Assembly (NCBI GenBank): GCA_025357875.1
Contig: JANYLK010000126.1
Coordinates: 1-64,000, forward strand
From: Granulicella sp.
Lineage (GTDB): Bacteria > Acidobacteriota > Terriglobia > Terriglobales > Acidobacteriaceae
DNA length: 64,000 bases
Direction: 5' to 3'
Part shown: positions 25,287 to 35,498 of the stretch, in pieces
How the letters are laid out: the number at the start of each line of letters is the position of its first letter
Numbering within the stretch: the first letter of the stretch is position 1
Program-made: the position numbers and the translations under genes
Notes under the pieces: generated by a model
Databases searched by the model: none
What the model was told of the DNA's origin: nothing
Seen by the model: only the letters and a program-made list of their open reading frames with translations

Positions 25287-26393
25287 ATGAACGAAGCTAT
25301 TTCCCTACTCTCCAACTACGACGAATCCTCTCTCGACGCTGCCTTCTCTACATTGGCGGAAGAGGTGCGTAGCGAGACTGCGTCCCTTGCGGATGTGGAG
25401 GCCTTTCGTCTCCGCTGGCTTGGCCGCAAACAAGGCCGGCTCAAGCTGGTCAGCGAAGCATGGCTCAAGTCGGCGCCCGCCGATGCACGCAAGCCTCTGG
25501 GCATGCGCTTCAATCAACTGAAGCAGCAGATTGAAGCGGCGCTGACCGATGCAGAAACGGCTCCGCCTGCACTCGCTGCGAAGGCGGGCATCGACATCAC
25601 GCTGCCGGGAAGCGTGCGCGCACCGGGCAATGAGCATCCGCTGCTAAAGACGATGAATGAGGTTGTCGCGGTGTTTCATCGGCTTGGCTACTCGACCGCG
25701 CTCGGCCCGCAGGTGGAGAGCGATTTCTACAACTTCGAGGCACTGAACTTTCCGCCCAATCATCCTGCGCGCGACACGCAGGACACACTTGTGCTCGCAG
25801 GCCAGCAAACCAAAGCATCGCGCGACCGGCTGTTGATGCGCACGCATACTTCGCCGGTACAGATCCGCACCATGATCGCGGAGGCGCCTCCGATTCGCAT
25901 CGTGGTTCCCGGAAAGGTACATCGCAACGACGCGGCCGATGCAACTCATTCGCCCGTGTTTCACCAGGTCGAAGGACTGTGCGTCGACACCAATATCACC
26001 TTCTCCGATCTGAAGGGAACGCTGGACCACGCGATGAAAGCGCTGTTTGGATCGGCCGTGAAGACGCGTTTCTTCCCCAGCTTCTTTCCCTTCACCGAGC
26101 CGAGCGCGGACGTGCAGATATCGTGCATCTTCTGTGCGGGCAAGGGCTGCCGCAAGTGCAAGCAGTCGGGATGGATCGAATTGCTGGGATGCGGCATGGT
26201 TGATCCGGCGGTCTTCGCCAGCGTCGATCAGCAGCGTGTCGCTCAGGGCAAGGAGCGCGCTTACGATGCCGCGAAGATAAGCGGCTTCGCCTTCGGTATG
26301 GGTGTCGAGCGGATCGCCATGATCCAGCACGGCATCTCCGACATCGGCCAGTTTTACTCGGGCGACATGCGCTTCCTCGAACAGTTCGCCTGA
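25287..26393 (+). CDS. pheS: phenylalanyl-tRNA synthetase alpha subunit
   Basis: Protein of 368 residues that activates phenylalanine and charges tRNA-Phe as an alpha2-beta2 enzyme with PheT. The N-terminal coiled coil (about 15-90) contains the tRNA-interacting helices, with LRWLGRKQGRL. The class II catalytic core has motif 2 around VHRNDAADATHSPVFHQVEG (212-230) and motif 3 GFAFGMGVERIAM near 345. An insertion in the core carries C280-x2-C283 and C288-x2-C291 in SCIFCAGKGCRKC, a potential zinc knuckle absent from E. coli PheS. No pheT follows; a terminator stands immediately downstream, so the beta subunit must be encoded elsewhere. Length is otherwise normal. Confidence 0.97.
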   Translation: MNEAISLLSNYDESSLDAAFSTLAEEVRSETASLADVEAFRLRWLGRKQGRLKLVSEAWLKSAPADARKPLGMRFNQLKQQIEAALTDAETAPPALAAKAGIDITLPGSVRAPGNEHPLLKTMNEVVAVFHRLGYSTALGPQVESDFYNFEALNFPPNHPARDTQDTLVLAGQQTKASRDRLLMRTHTSPVQIRTMIAEAPPIRIVVPGKVHRNDAADATHSPVFHQVEGLCVDTNITFSDLKGTLDHAMKALFGSAVKTRFFPSFFPFTEPSADVQISCIFCAGKGCRKCKQSGWIELLGCGMVDPAVFASVDQQRVAQGKERAYDAAKISGFAFGMGVERIAMIQHGISDIGQFYSGDMRFLEQFA

Positions 26394-26417
26394 TCCGCCA
26401 GCCTTTGTGTATAAAAC

Positions 26418-26455
26418 AGCGGCCGCACCCGTAAAGGTCCGGCCGCTCTTAGTTT
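26418..26455. terminator. bidirectional terminator between pheS and the decayed secreted-protein gene
   Basis: AGCGGCCG (26418-26425) pairs with CGGCCGCT (26440-26447) over a 14-base loop, followed by CTTAGTTT on the plus strand and preceded by an A-run, which serves the minus strand. It lies between the stops of the two convergent reading frames. Confidence 0.75.
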
Positions 26456-26462
26456 GTCGAAA

Positions 26463-27484
26463 CTACTTTACCGGCGCGGCCAGCGGACCCGTGCAGCCAG
26501 CCTTCATTGAGACCGAGGCCGACGTGAGCAGCGTCGTATCGGGATAGCTGTAGGCCTTGTGAATTGCAGACGAAGGCGTCACACCCGCAAACCACTGCAG
26601 CAGCGCCTCATTTTGCGGATGGTAGGTCATCCCATTGACGTTGATTGGATACTGCGCGTTCGGCAATCCTTCGATTACATCGCCGTCTTCCTCGTTATTC
26701 TGGCAATTGCCATTAGGCGACAGCCACCATGGTGTGGCATTGTTCACGAACGGATCGTTGAACGCCTCTGATATTTCGTGGCTGAGCGGCGCAACATCGG
26801 CAAACGTCGGATCCCCGAAGATCGGCGCGCTTACCCAGCTCGCATAGTCGAGAACATACTGCTTCTCGCGATTGCCGTTTGCTTCACTGCCGGGTTCTAC
26901 GTCGTAGGTGTGAAAGCCGAGGACGCAGCAGGTGGCCGGTTTGCCAGAATAAAGAAATGCATTTGCGAAGAGGAATTTAGAGAGGTCCTTGGTTCGGATA
27001 TCTCCAGGTGAGTTCAGCGTCGGCATCGGATATTGCGTCGCGTCCGAGTACAGACGTTGTCCCTTTATAAAGCGCGGCGATCTATCGAAATTGAGCAGGT
27101 CCAGGTTGGCCGGAACTACAGGCGCTCCAATTCGCGTCGTAGACCCGTGGAACTCCGAGTCCTGGCTAGAGTCCTAGTTGCTCGAAAATGGGCTATTGCC
27201 AATCATCGTCTACTGCCACGTATACTGGATTCCTCGAAACAAATCCTAGCCGGGGTATTAAAAATGACTGCTCCAGTTTGGCAGCGAATCGACTCCGAGC
27301 ACGCTGCCGTTGGAGTGGTTGCCGAGCGTCCCCATGCCGCCTACGCTAGCGAGCAACCTGTGCAGCGACTTGGCATTCACACTCAGGAGAAAACTGGAGA
27401 AAGTTGATCGTCGTCAAAATTTTGTGCGAACCCAGCTAGAGGAATGGCCAGGCAGAGAAGAGCGAATAAGGCTTTCGCGCGCAT
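26463..27484 (-). pseudogene. decayed secreted protein of unknown function
   Basis: A perfect AGGAGG lies 5 bases before an ATG at 27484 that opens MRAKALFALLCLAIPLAGF with a signal peptide, but the frame stops after 33 codons (QLSPVFS, stop). Downstream coding-like sequence continues in another frame: LASVGGMGTLGNHSNGSV, DSLPNWSSHF, then STTRIGAPVVPANLDL. This second frame contains several stops before opening into a clean 187-codon stretch (27026-26463), with CVLGFHTYDVEPG and SHEISEAFNDPFV. Together they make one protein of about 335 residues broken by at least one frameshift and about four nonsense codons. The protein family is not recognised. The open 187-codon segment alone lacks a start signal and should not be called a gene. 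Confidence 0.75.
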
Positions 27485-27655
27485 AGGATCCTCCTGAAAA
27501 GTATTCAAACTGAGCGGATGCTTCGCCCCTGCAGGTCGTACTCAGCGAAGTTGGAAAGGTGCGTTGTTGGACTGTAGAGCAGCATCCCTTCACCGCACAA
27601 GGCCATATAGATTTGTCGCAAATTTTGCGAACAATTCGCGTAAGGCAATCGGTGC

Positions 27656-28452
27656 GTGTTGCATAGCTATCAGGACATGCTTCCAGGGCCCGCTGTGCAT
27701 GGTCAGATCATCCGACTAATTGCTCCAGATCTTCATGCGGAGGCAATCGACTTCGATGTACCGGAAGTACTCATAGGAAATTCAAACGTCGATCTACAGC
27801 CTTTCGATACGATTCGCATCTTTGCTGGTGCAAGATCAGGTGCGGGAACTCGAGCAAAGGAGTCGCAAAGAGCTAATCAAACAAATAGAGACTGGCTCCA
27901 ATGCCGCGCGTCTTTCGCCAAATTTGGGATCAAACGATTCGGGGCAAGCATTAAAACTCATTCAAGCGCAGCAATACCAGGTGCTGTCGCGGTTGAAGAG
28001 CCAGCCGCCGAGTGGCCGTCAGGTTGTTCACATTCACCGCGGACATCGATAGCTGGGCCAATACTTCTGTAGACATCGAACGGCGCCGAGGCGACGTGCA
28101 TACTCTTCCGAAGCGCCCCAGTTTCGTCCTTGTGACTGGCCCGGTCTATAACGTCACCGCACTCACTTTCACTCCCGGCAAAACCGCGGGATGGTATCTA
28201 CAGCATGCTGGTGGGACCAGCGATACGGCCAACCGCAAAAAAATTTTGGTGATTCGTGCCGACGGTTTGGTGATCGGTCGCCATTTGGGTGGCCTCTTCA
28301 ATCCGGATGTCCTCTCAACCGAACTCGATCTGGGAGATGTCGTAAACGTCCTTCAAAAAGTAATTGCAGCTTCTCTCTTCTGGTGGAATCTTCTGACGAC
28401 TGCACAGATCGCTTCGTCAATTACGGTCACAGCAGCTGTGGCGAACCTCTAG
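27656..28452 (+). pseudogene. decayed polysaccharide export protein (Wza/SLBB type)
   Basis: Three successive fragments in three different frames. The first has LIAPDLHAEAIDFDVPEVLIG and DLQPFDTIRIF, the region that leads into the SLBB domains of outer-membrane polysaccharide exporters. The second has QDQVRELEQRSRKELIKQI. The third (28012-28452) has KRPSFVLVTGPVYN and FTPGKTAGWYLQHAGGT, the terminal SLBB-like domain, and ends in ITVTAAVANL. The N-terminus and the central repeats are missing, so this gene has lost a large internal block besides two frameshifts. It is the first gene of a ghost exopolysaccharide operon that continues to 34664. Confidence 0.8.
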
Positions 28453-28528
28453 ACTCGTATGTATGCATGCGTAGCACAGCGGCTTCCACTACTCAGCTCG
28501 AGTGCGGACCCGTCGCGAGGAAACAAAC

Positions 28529-29769
28529 ATGGGTCCAACGATCACGTCAACAACTCTGAATGAGACCGAGCAGACTGTTGCTGCGCCACCAGCTACCCGG
28601 GTTGTCCGTGCAACCCTGCTTTATGAACATCGTCGTCTGCTCGGCCGCGTGACTGCGATCGCGTTGCTTATGAGTCTCGGGAATCGCGTTCGCAATACCC
28701 AGCGCTACACCGCTGTGACGATCATCATGCCGCCAGATCAACAAGGGTCCGGCGCAATGCTGCTTGCGCCGCTCGCCGCTCGCTCGGGAGGGCTAGGCAG
28801 TCTGGCTGGAGGCTTGCTCTCCAGTCACCACCGCGGCACTTTATGCAAGTTTGTTGGAGAGTGGGGCTGTCGCCGGTAGTTTGATCGACCAATTTCACTT
28901 ACAAAAGGTTTATCGCAAACGGTATCGTTTCACAACGGCCAAGCATCTCACGCGCTTCACTTCCATCACCGACGACAAGAAGAGCGGCGTCATCACCATC
29001 GCAGTCCAGGATACGGATCCGTCCGTGCTCAAAACATGGCGCAGGCTTATCTCGATGACTTGAATAGTCTGCTCACACAGACGAGCACCTCCTCTGCCCA
29101 TCAGGAACGCATCTTCATTGAAAGTCGGCTTCACTCCGTTGGCGCAGACCTGGAACGCGCTCAGCTTGCGCTCAGTAAGTTTTCCAGCAAGAACAGCACA
29201 ATCGATATCAAAGAACAAACTCGCAGATTGGTGGATGCGAGCGCGTGTACAGGGAGAGTTGCTGGTGGAACAGGCTGGCCTGCAGTCGCTGCGTCAGATC
29301 TATGGTGACGGAAACATGCGGGGGGGCCGAAGCTCGCATCGCAGCGCTAAAACGCGATTCATAAAATATGACTGGTCCCTCTGCACCACTGGCCTCAGGC
29401 GATGCGGGTATCCACCCCGCAGATGAGGGCGAACTTTATCCACCTTTGCGACAGCTTCCGCGCCTTGCCGTTCCGTATGCTGATCTCTATCGCCGCGTGC
29501 GAGTGCAGGAGACCATATTTGAGCTACTCACGCAGCAGTATGAATTGGCTCGTATCGAGGAAGCGAAGGATCTTCCTGTAATCGCCGTGATCGACCCTGC
29601 CGGCGTACCGGAAAAGAAATCCTACCCACCTCGCCTTATGCTTGTGCTCTTGCTCACGTTCATCTTCATTGCGGCCACGGCGATTGCAATCCTTCCACGC
29701 AATCACTGGTCGGGAGTGGACTCCGGCGATCCCCGCAAGAAGCTGGCCAATGAAGTTTTCAGATCATAA
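28529..29769 (+). pseudogene. decayed chain-length determinant protein (Wzz/GumC type)
   Basis: The ATG at 28529, with GAGG 8 bases upstream, opens MGPTITSTTLNETEQ, but the coding signal then hops between frames at least four times. The ordered fragments are TAVTIIMPPDQQGSG (about 28700), GSLIDQFHLQKVYRKRYR with ITDDKKSGVITIAVQDTD (28870-29020), MAQAYLDDLNSLLTQTST (29036), ARVQGELLVEQAGLQSLRQI (29240), and LPRLAVPYADLYRRVRVQE up to a final membrane segment (29470-29700). These are the periplasmic coiled coil and second membrane helix of a Wzz/GumC polysaccharide co-polymerase. The total span (1241 bases) is close to full length, so decay is by small indels. Confidence 0.85.
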
Positions 29770-29812
29770 GCAGGCGGACTCGCTCGGTCGCTAGGCCAGG
29801 TCGAGGTGGTGC

Positions 29813-31139
29813 ATGAGACGGCACCTCACGAATGCGGTGTACGGTGTGCTCAACTATGCTTCATACCCGCTCGGAATGCTGCTGACTGCGCCAATCATCC
29901 TGCACAATTTCGGCGTCTCCGAGTATGGACTATGGATGATCGCCACGGCATTCGTCAGTGCTGGCGGTATCATCGCTTCTGGCTTCTGCGATGCAGACAT
30001 ACACGGGTCGCACAACTTCGTGGTAGCGGAAAAATCGTCTGCATGGCGCATGCGGTCCGAAGCCTGATAAGCATCAACTTTGTACTGGGGTTCACGCTCG
30101 CGGCTGTTGTCTGGATCGCATCGCCACTTCTGGCTCGACACAACGCCGTGCCAAGCCTCATGCCCGTCGGGGAATGCCTGATCTGTATGCGAATCGTAAG
30201 CGGGTTCATCCTGATGCGTGCGATTGAGAGCGTAGGGGTCAGCACACAGCGGCTTTTGAGCAATACCGGGGAACAGTGCAGATAACCACTGCCGTCCGCC
30301 TACTCACGCTTGCGTCTACTGCAATGCTCGCCATGATGGGCTGGCGAACTCCTAGCATTCTGGTGGCCACCGTGGTATTGATGTTCGTCGGAACGTGCAT
30401 GCAGTTCCGTGAACTTCGGGTGTTTCTCGGACCCGTAAGGGTGTGACCGACATTCCAGCCTGAGGCAATTAGGGCTTTATTGAGCCGCGGTGTCTTTGCA
30501 TGGTTGCAGACATTGGGTAGCGTCGTCTTCGGACAGTTTGATCGAATACTCCTGGGTATTCCCATGGAGGCGTTAGCGGTCGCTCCCTATGCGTAGTGCG
30601 TTTAATTTGCACAGCCCATCTTTGGACCACCCGCCTCCGGCCTACATTTCCTGTTTCCGTACCTCGCGGGGTGCGCGGGCGTGATCTCAGGCGCAGCGTT
30701 GAAGCGAACCCTACTGAAGGCATTTCTTTGTAATTTTTTATTAATCGCCATTGGCGCGGGAATTTTGCTTCTACGGGGCGATCGCTTGATTCAAATATGG
30801 GCCGGGCCGGCCGGCTCTCAAGCGGCCGCCGGAATTCTTACACCAATCGTGATTGGCTCAGCCCTGATGGGTCTCAGCGTTTCTGGCACCTATGCGATGC
30901 AGGCGCTTGGACTTTTTCAGACGGTCGCGTTGATCAGTGTGGGCGGAAGAGCAGCGATGTTGCTGTTGATGATCTATCTGCTCCACCACCAGGGCCTTCA
31001 GGAACGCGTCGGCTATGGTGCGGTCGCGTTGCTGGTCTATCTGTCGTTGTTGCTCGGAACAGAAATGGTAAATAAACAATCGGACTCCGGCTCGTCGATG
31101 GCGATTCCATTTCAAATGCAGGAGGAAACACAGTCGTGA
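29813..31139 (+). pseudogene. decayed oligosaccharide flippase (Wzx type)
   Basis: The ATG at 29813, preceded by GAGGTGG, opens MRRHLTNAVYGVLNYASYP and LTAPIILHNFGVSEYGLWM, the characteristic N-terminus of the polysaccharide transport (MOP) superfamily. After about 80 codons the frame is lost. Further membrane-helix segments appear in other frames: INFVLGFTLAAVVWIASP (30070), TVVLMFVGTCMQFRELRVF (30370), LLSRGVFAWLQTLGSVVFGQFDRI (in part, 30478) and a clean C-terminal stretch from about 30681 (LRGDRLIQIWAG, several helices) to the stop at 31139. The span matches a 440-residue flippase. Stops and frame changes make it non-functional. Confidence 0.82.
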
Positions 31140-32277
31140 GGATATGGTCACTGCCGCTTCCTTCTCATCGAACATTTTCTGAGTGCAGCGTCATGCCCTG
31201 AATACGGTCACGTGCCTACTGTTCCGTCCTGAGATTTCACACGTGGATCTGATTGTCGTGCCATGGTGGACGCATATGGTGGAGTCCGCAAACTACGGTG
31301 CAGACGGCCGCGTCACAATGCATGCAGCCGAAATCGACAACATTTCTCTAAGTCAAAATCTCTGGCATTACCGCGGTCTTCCTGCGCTTGCCGCGCGACT
31401 GCAACCTGGCGTGTTGCATCTTTCTCATCCCGTGCTCTGCATGCGGCTTCGCTTCGCTGCCCAACGGTGCTCACCCTGCACGATCTGTACCCATTTGAGA
31501 TTCCCCGCAATTTCCGCCTACCCCACGTAGTCTTCAATCGTTTGATCTTGCAGCAACGGCCTAGGAAAATGGATGCCGTAGCCTGCGTCTCAGATAGCAC
31601 GATGACGCTGCTAGGTCACTCTGTACCATCCCTGTGGAGAAGAGCTGTGCGAATTTATAACTGCGTTGAGCGGGAACCTCAGTACACGTCACAACTACCG
31701 ATTCCTCGATGGCATAGCGAACCATTGCTCCTCAGCATTGCGCAACACCGCCGGAACAAAACCCTACCGCTACTTATTCAAACATTTTGTCGGTCACTTC
31801 GTAAGCGTGAGATTGATCCGAACATGAACCTGCTGGTCGTTGGCATCGCTGGGCCGGAAACTCGGAACATTCATATGCTTATCTTTAAGCTCAGACTCAG
31901 CCGCAGCATACAGCTGCTTCATGGCTTGTCCGGGTCAGAGTTGCAGTGGTGCTAAGCACGATGCGAAGTGCTTGTTGCCCCTTCGGAGACAGAAAGATTT
32001 GGCCTTCCGGTTGCCTAAGGCCTGCTGGCGGGCGGGCGCGTTGTGTTCGGACATGCCCCCTTTCCATGAAGTTGGAGCTACGTATTGCCGCTTTGTGGCG
32101 TTAGGAAGCGGCGAAGAAGAAGCGCTAACGTTAGCGATCCGGGATACGCTGCAAGAGCCTACAGGGGAGCTGGTGTCTCTTCCACACTTGTCCGCATAGG
32201 TTCTTGCAACCCAGTCAATTCCGGTAACCACTCTTGCAGGCTACCAGCGTGTTGCACAAGACCCTGTATCTAATTCC
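31136..32277 (+). pseudogene. decayed GT4-family glycosyltransferase
   Basis: The GTG at 31136 overlaps the flippase stop (GTGA) and has AGGAGG upstream, the arrangement of a coupled operon. Fragments in order: MRIW-like start, PEISHVDLIVVPWWTHMVE, LTLHDLYPFEIP, DAVACVSDSTMTLLGHSVP, LLSIAQHRRNKTLPLLIQTF, LLVVGIAGPETRNIHM and LLHGLSGSELQWC, then the GT-B signature ETERFGLPVA. That signature lies between two in-frame TAA codons (31953-31955 and 32016-32018), so the active-site region itself is interrupted, and a final frameshift leads to FHEVGATYCRFVALG. This mixture of nonsense and frameshift changes is strong evidence for genuine decay. Confidence 0.85.
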
Positions 32278-33081
32278 GTGTCGGCACATGGTTACACCGA
32301 TCTGTTTGGCGCTAGAGTAGGTGCGATTGCTCTCGACATGACAGTCGATAGGTCTGACCGATCCATTGCATCTCGCAATCGCGGCTGCATATGTGTCACG
32401 GGCGTTCATGGAGTGATGGAACCATGCATTCTTAAATACTCCCGATGGTATGCCGATGTTCTAGATTGGTCACTATCAGGGGCATTTGCAGATAAACCGC
32501 ATATGCGGCCCGGACTATTGGGCGGCTATGTACCAACTTCCCGTCAAACGTTGCTACCGGCACTTTTTATCCGGAGGCCAACTAAGCATGGCACAACTTT
32601 TAAAAGCAGCACTCCAAAGGAGGTTTTCGTGCTGCAAGTAGTCGGGACATACACAGCTCCATTCAGTGATCTCTCTTCTAAAAAAGAACAGAAGTTGTTG
32701 AGCGAAGTAAGGGATCTAAAAGCGCACATTCTGTGGCTCGGCCTGAGTACGCCGAAGCAAGAGAGATTTATGGCGCAGTATATCGACCGCCTGCAAGTGC
32801 CTCTACTAGTTGGAGGTGGAGTTGCGTTCGACTTTCATATCGAACGTATTTACGATTGCTCCGATTGGGTAACACGACCGGGGCTGCAGTCGCTGCATCG
32901 CCTTATTCAAGATCTGGGACACCCCTGGAAACGGTATGTTCGCAATAATCCTGCATTAATCTGGAACATAACATTGCAGGCGCTCAAGTTGCGACAGTTT
33001 CCCACCAGCGGCGAAGTAGACATATTCCAAGCACAAGAGAACGTCGGAGTTGCCGATGACGTTGGAGCGTGTCGCATTTAA
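32278..33081 (+). pseudogene. degraded WecG/TagA/CpsF-type glycosyltransferase
   Basis: An uninterrupted 267-codon frame from a GTG looks intact at first sight. Its two ends match the WecG/TagA/CpsF family (GARVGAIALDMTVDRSD and ICVTGVHGVMEP at the start; LKAHILWLGLSTPKQERFM, VPLLVGGGVAFDFHI and RYVRNNPALIWNI at the end). The middle, about codons 55-115, does not fit: the expected pyrophosphate-binding stretch and PDGMP-type motif are replaced by unrelated SRWYADVLDWSLSG, suggesting compensating frameshifts or replacement there. With neighbours on both sides dead, I call it a pseudogene, but a partly active protein cannot be excluded from sequence alone. Confidence 0.65.
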
Positions 33082-33380
33082 TTCCAAATTATGCGGCACC
33101 AATATGGGGACAATTCATTAACGCGTGGATGACGAGCCGTGAGGCGTTCATGACTAACTTGGAGACAGCTGGTATTGCAATCGGAATAGATTAGATCGAC
33201 GACCTAGCTGTCCGGTCGTCGGGAATGCCTGGATCGAAGGGAACGCTGAACTACGGCGAGCTCTTGTCGATCGTTAGTTTTCTACCCCATCTGCTTTCGC
33301 CAGGCAGCCAAGGCATTTCACAAATGTATAGCCACTGAGCCGCTTCGCGATCCAGCAACAATATTGTTTTGTAGGTGCCT
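33082..33380 (+). other. 299-base gap within the ghost operon, unidentified remnant
   Basis: No recognisable gene. One frame reads WGQFINAWMTSREAF and TAGIAIGID before a stop, which may be residue of another lost gene. I could not match it to a family. Confidence 0.4.
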
Positions 33381-34664
33381 ATGAATCTAAATATAACAAA
33401 GTCGGAAAATACGATAATACCCCTGCGGCGAGTAGTCTAACCTTGCCCTCGCGGTCGACTTCTTCCTTTCAATCCACTCCGTCATTTCGGTGTTTTGTGT
33501 GCGCCGTTTAGGTAAAGATCCGCAGATAGATACCGAGACCAAGCTTGGGTTCAATTTCTTCATCCTCGGGCTCGTATGCTTTGCGCAATTAGGGACTGCG
33601 AATCAAACGTTTCACGCCACCTTGCGCTTAGCTAGCATTCGGTGGGTAATTTTGTGTCTGAGTATTTCCGGATGCGGTCGATTGTGGAGCGAGACGGCTT
33701 TGCTCACCACCTCTATCGTTTACTGGTGTGGCACCGCCTCCGATGTCGTGATAGTGGTCCTGCTCTTGACCGCCGGTTCTGCAAGAGGAACCGTGATTTC
33801 GTTGATGAAGGGCTTTGTCTGGGGTGCTTGCTGCATCGCCCTGATCGCTTGAATGATGCACACGCAGTACGATCTGCGGCTCGGTGACGGCAACTTCTAT
33901 AATTCCAATACAGTTGCTGATATCTGCGCCTTTGCGTTTTGCTACTCTCAATACCTGCTGCGGCGGAATGAAGGTAAGTCGACGCTCACCATTTTATTTC
34001 TGGTGACACTCATTCGCAGCCTAACTAAGACCACCATCGTCGCTTTCCCTGTGAGCGCATGCTATCTTCTGATTCAGGATTGATCCATAGGCCGCAAGGT
34101 CAGGATACTTTCACCTTTGCATCGATTTTAATCATCTTTGTCTTCTAGGGTCTCTCCGAGGCCTATTGCGATTTCTATACGACGTACGGCAATCAGTCCG
34201 AGACTTTGACAGGACGAACCGCAATATGTGGCCTATGTACTAGGAGCAGCAATTCAACATCCCTTGATCGGCCATGGGTTGGATTCCATGTGAAAAGTTG
34301 TTCCTACTTTTGGAATATGTGAAGCAAGACACGCCGAAAACGAACTCCTGGAACAGCTCTATTGCTATGGCCTAGCAGGCGTCGTCGTTCTCTGTGGCCT
34401 ATACACAAGTCTCTATCAGAAGATTGGAAGAGTTCAGCCGGGGCCGGTCAGGATCATCTTCGTCAGCATCCTGATTTACGTAATGGTCACGGATTTGCCG
34501 AAGCTGAGCCTTTCGACCTGCTGCTTCCTTCATGGTCAGTGGTTATGATTGCCATGCTCGTGAACTGTGCCGAAGAAGTGAGACAAGAAGGGACGATCGT
34601 ATTGCTCCGAGCGCCGTTTGAAGCTGATTCTGCGATGGAATTGTCACCCAATTGTAATTTGTGA
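33381..34664 (+). pseudogene. decayed O-antigen polymerase/ligase (Wzy/WaaL type)
   Basis: The ATG at 33381, preceded by TAGGTG, opens MNLNITKSENTIIPLRRVV and stops. The protein resumes in other frames: FCVRRLGKDPQIDTETKLGF and several membrane helices (33490-33850), YDLRLGDGNFYNSNTVADI with IRSLTKTTIVAFPVSA (33860-34080), then the ligase-family signature LTGRTAICG and QHPLIGHGLDSM (34200-34290), NELLEQLYCYGLAG (34340-34390) and a tail DLLLPSWSVVMIAMLVNC to the stop at 34664. The RxxxW/HxxLLQ-type region of O-antigen ligases is recognisable, but many indels and stops intervene. The span matches a protein of about 425 residues. It is the last gene of the ghost operon. Confidence 0.8.
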
Positions 34665-34723
34665 GCATTCGCCGAAATATTGGATTAGTATCGGCCAAAA
34701 TGGTAAACGGAGGTCGAAATACT

Positions 34724-35464
34724 ATGGTTACTGATACTGATTTGGTTGGAGAAGAGATAGAACTCGATAGTGTGTCTCCAACAAACCTCGGCACAATCCT
34801 TGTCATTGAAGATGACCCGCGCATGCAGAAGGTCCTGCGCAGAATCTTTGTTAGTGAGCATTATGCTGTTGCCGTCGCCGGTGATGGTCAAACTGGGCTT
34901 GAGTTGTTTCAGAGCGAACGGCCGATCGCTGTCGTTCTCGATCTGATTCTTCCGAAGATATCCGGCCGCGAGTTGTGCCAGACCTTCAAGAGCCTCTCGA
35001 ATGAAACTCCGATTGTTGTTCTGAGTGCGATCAGTGAAGTGGTCGACAAGGTGCTGCTCCTGGAATTGGGTGCGGACGACTACGTCACCAAACCCTTTAG
35101 CCCACGAGAACTTACGGCTCGCGTTCAGGCAGCGATCCGAAGACAACGGAAGCCAGTCGGGGCCACATTGTTTCGTTTTGCGGATTGCGAGATCGACTTC
35201 AAGAGTATGGGCGCGCGGCGTAACGGTATTCCCGTGATCCTCACTGCCCACGAGTTCAAGCTGCTGAAGTTCTTCACAGACAATATTGACCACGTGCTTA
35301 CACGGGAGCTTCTGCTCAATGAGGTTTGGGGATACAACTCGTATCCGACTACGCGGACCGTCGATAATCAAATACTGAAGCTGCGTCAGAAGCTAGAGCC
35401 AGATCCGGCCAATCCAAAGCATTTGTTGACGATTTACGGTGCAGGATACAAATTTGTCCCATAA
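34724..35464 (+). CDS. OmpR-family response regulator
   Basis: Protein of 246 residues from the ATG at 34724, with GGAGG 11 bases upstream; an alternative GTG at 34661 overlaps the ghost-operon stop and cannot be excluded. The receiver domain (about 24-135) has the acidic pocket IEDDP, phospho-acceptor Asp73 in VVLDLILP, and Lys123 in YVTKPFSPREL. The winged-helix output domain (about 150-245) ends LLTIYGAGYKFVP and has LTAHEFKLLKFF. It should bind DNA when phosphorylated by the kinase encoded next, whose frame starts around the regulator stop. It is the first gene of an intact four-gene operon that lies directly downstream of the dead exopolysaccharide genes. Confidence 0.93.
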   Translation: MVTDTDLVGEEIELDSVSPTNLGTILVIEDDPRMQKVLRRIFVSEHYAVAVAGDGQTGLELFQSERPIAVVLDLILPKISGRELCQTFKSLSNETPIVVLSAISEVVDKVLLLELGADDYVTKPFSPRELTARVQAAIRRQRKPVGATLFRFADCEIDFKSMGARRNGIPVILTAHEFKLLKFFTDNIDHVLTRELLLNEVWGYNSYPTTRTVDNQILKLRQKLEPDPANPKHLLTIYGAGYKFVP

Positions 35465-35498
35465 AGTCAAAGTTGGTTGCACGTCGGACGATGCCACT

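Noticed and set aside
26463..27026. A 187-codon gene on the minus strand
   Set aside because: It is the intact tail of a broken gene; no ribosome-binding site or signal peptide at its start, and the upstream frame continues the protein with stops.
34661..34723. GTG start for the response regulator overlapping the ghost operon's stop
   Set aside because: Possible, but the extra 21 residues are unlike the family and GGAGG stands before the ATG at 34724.
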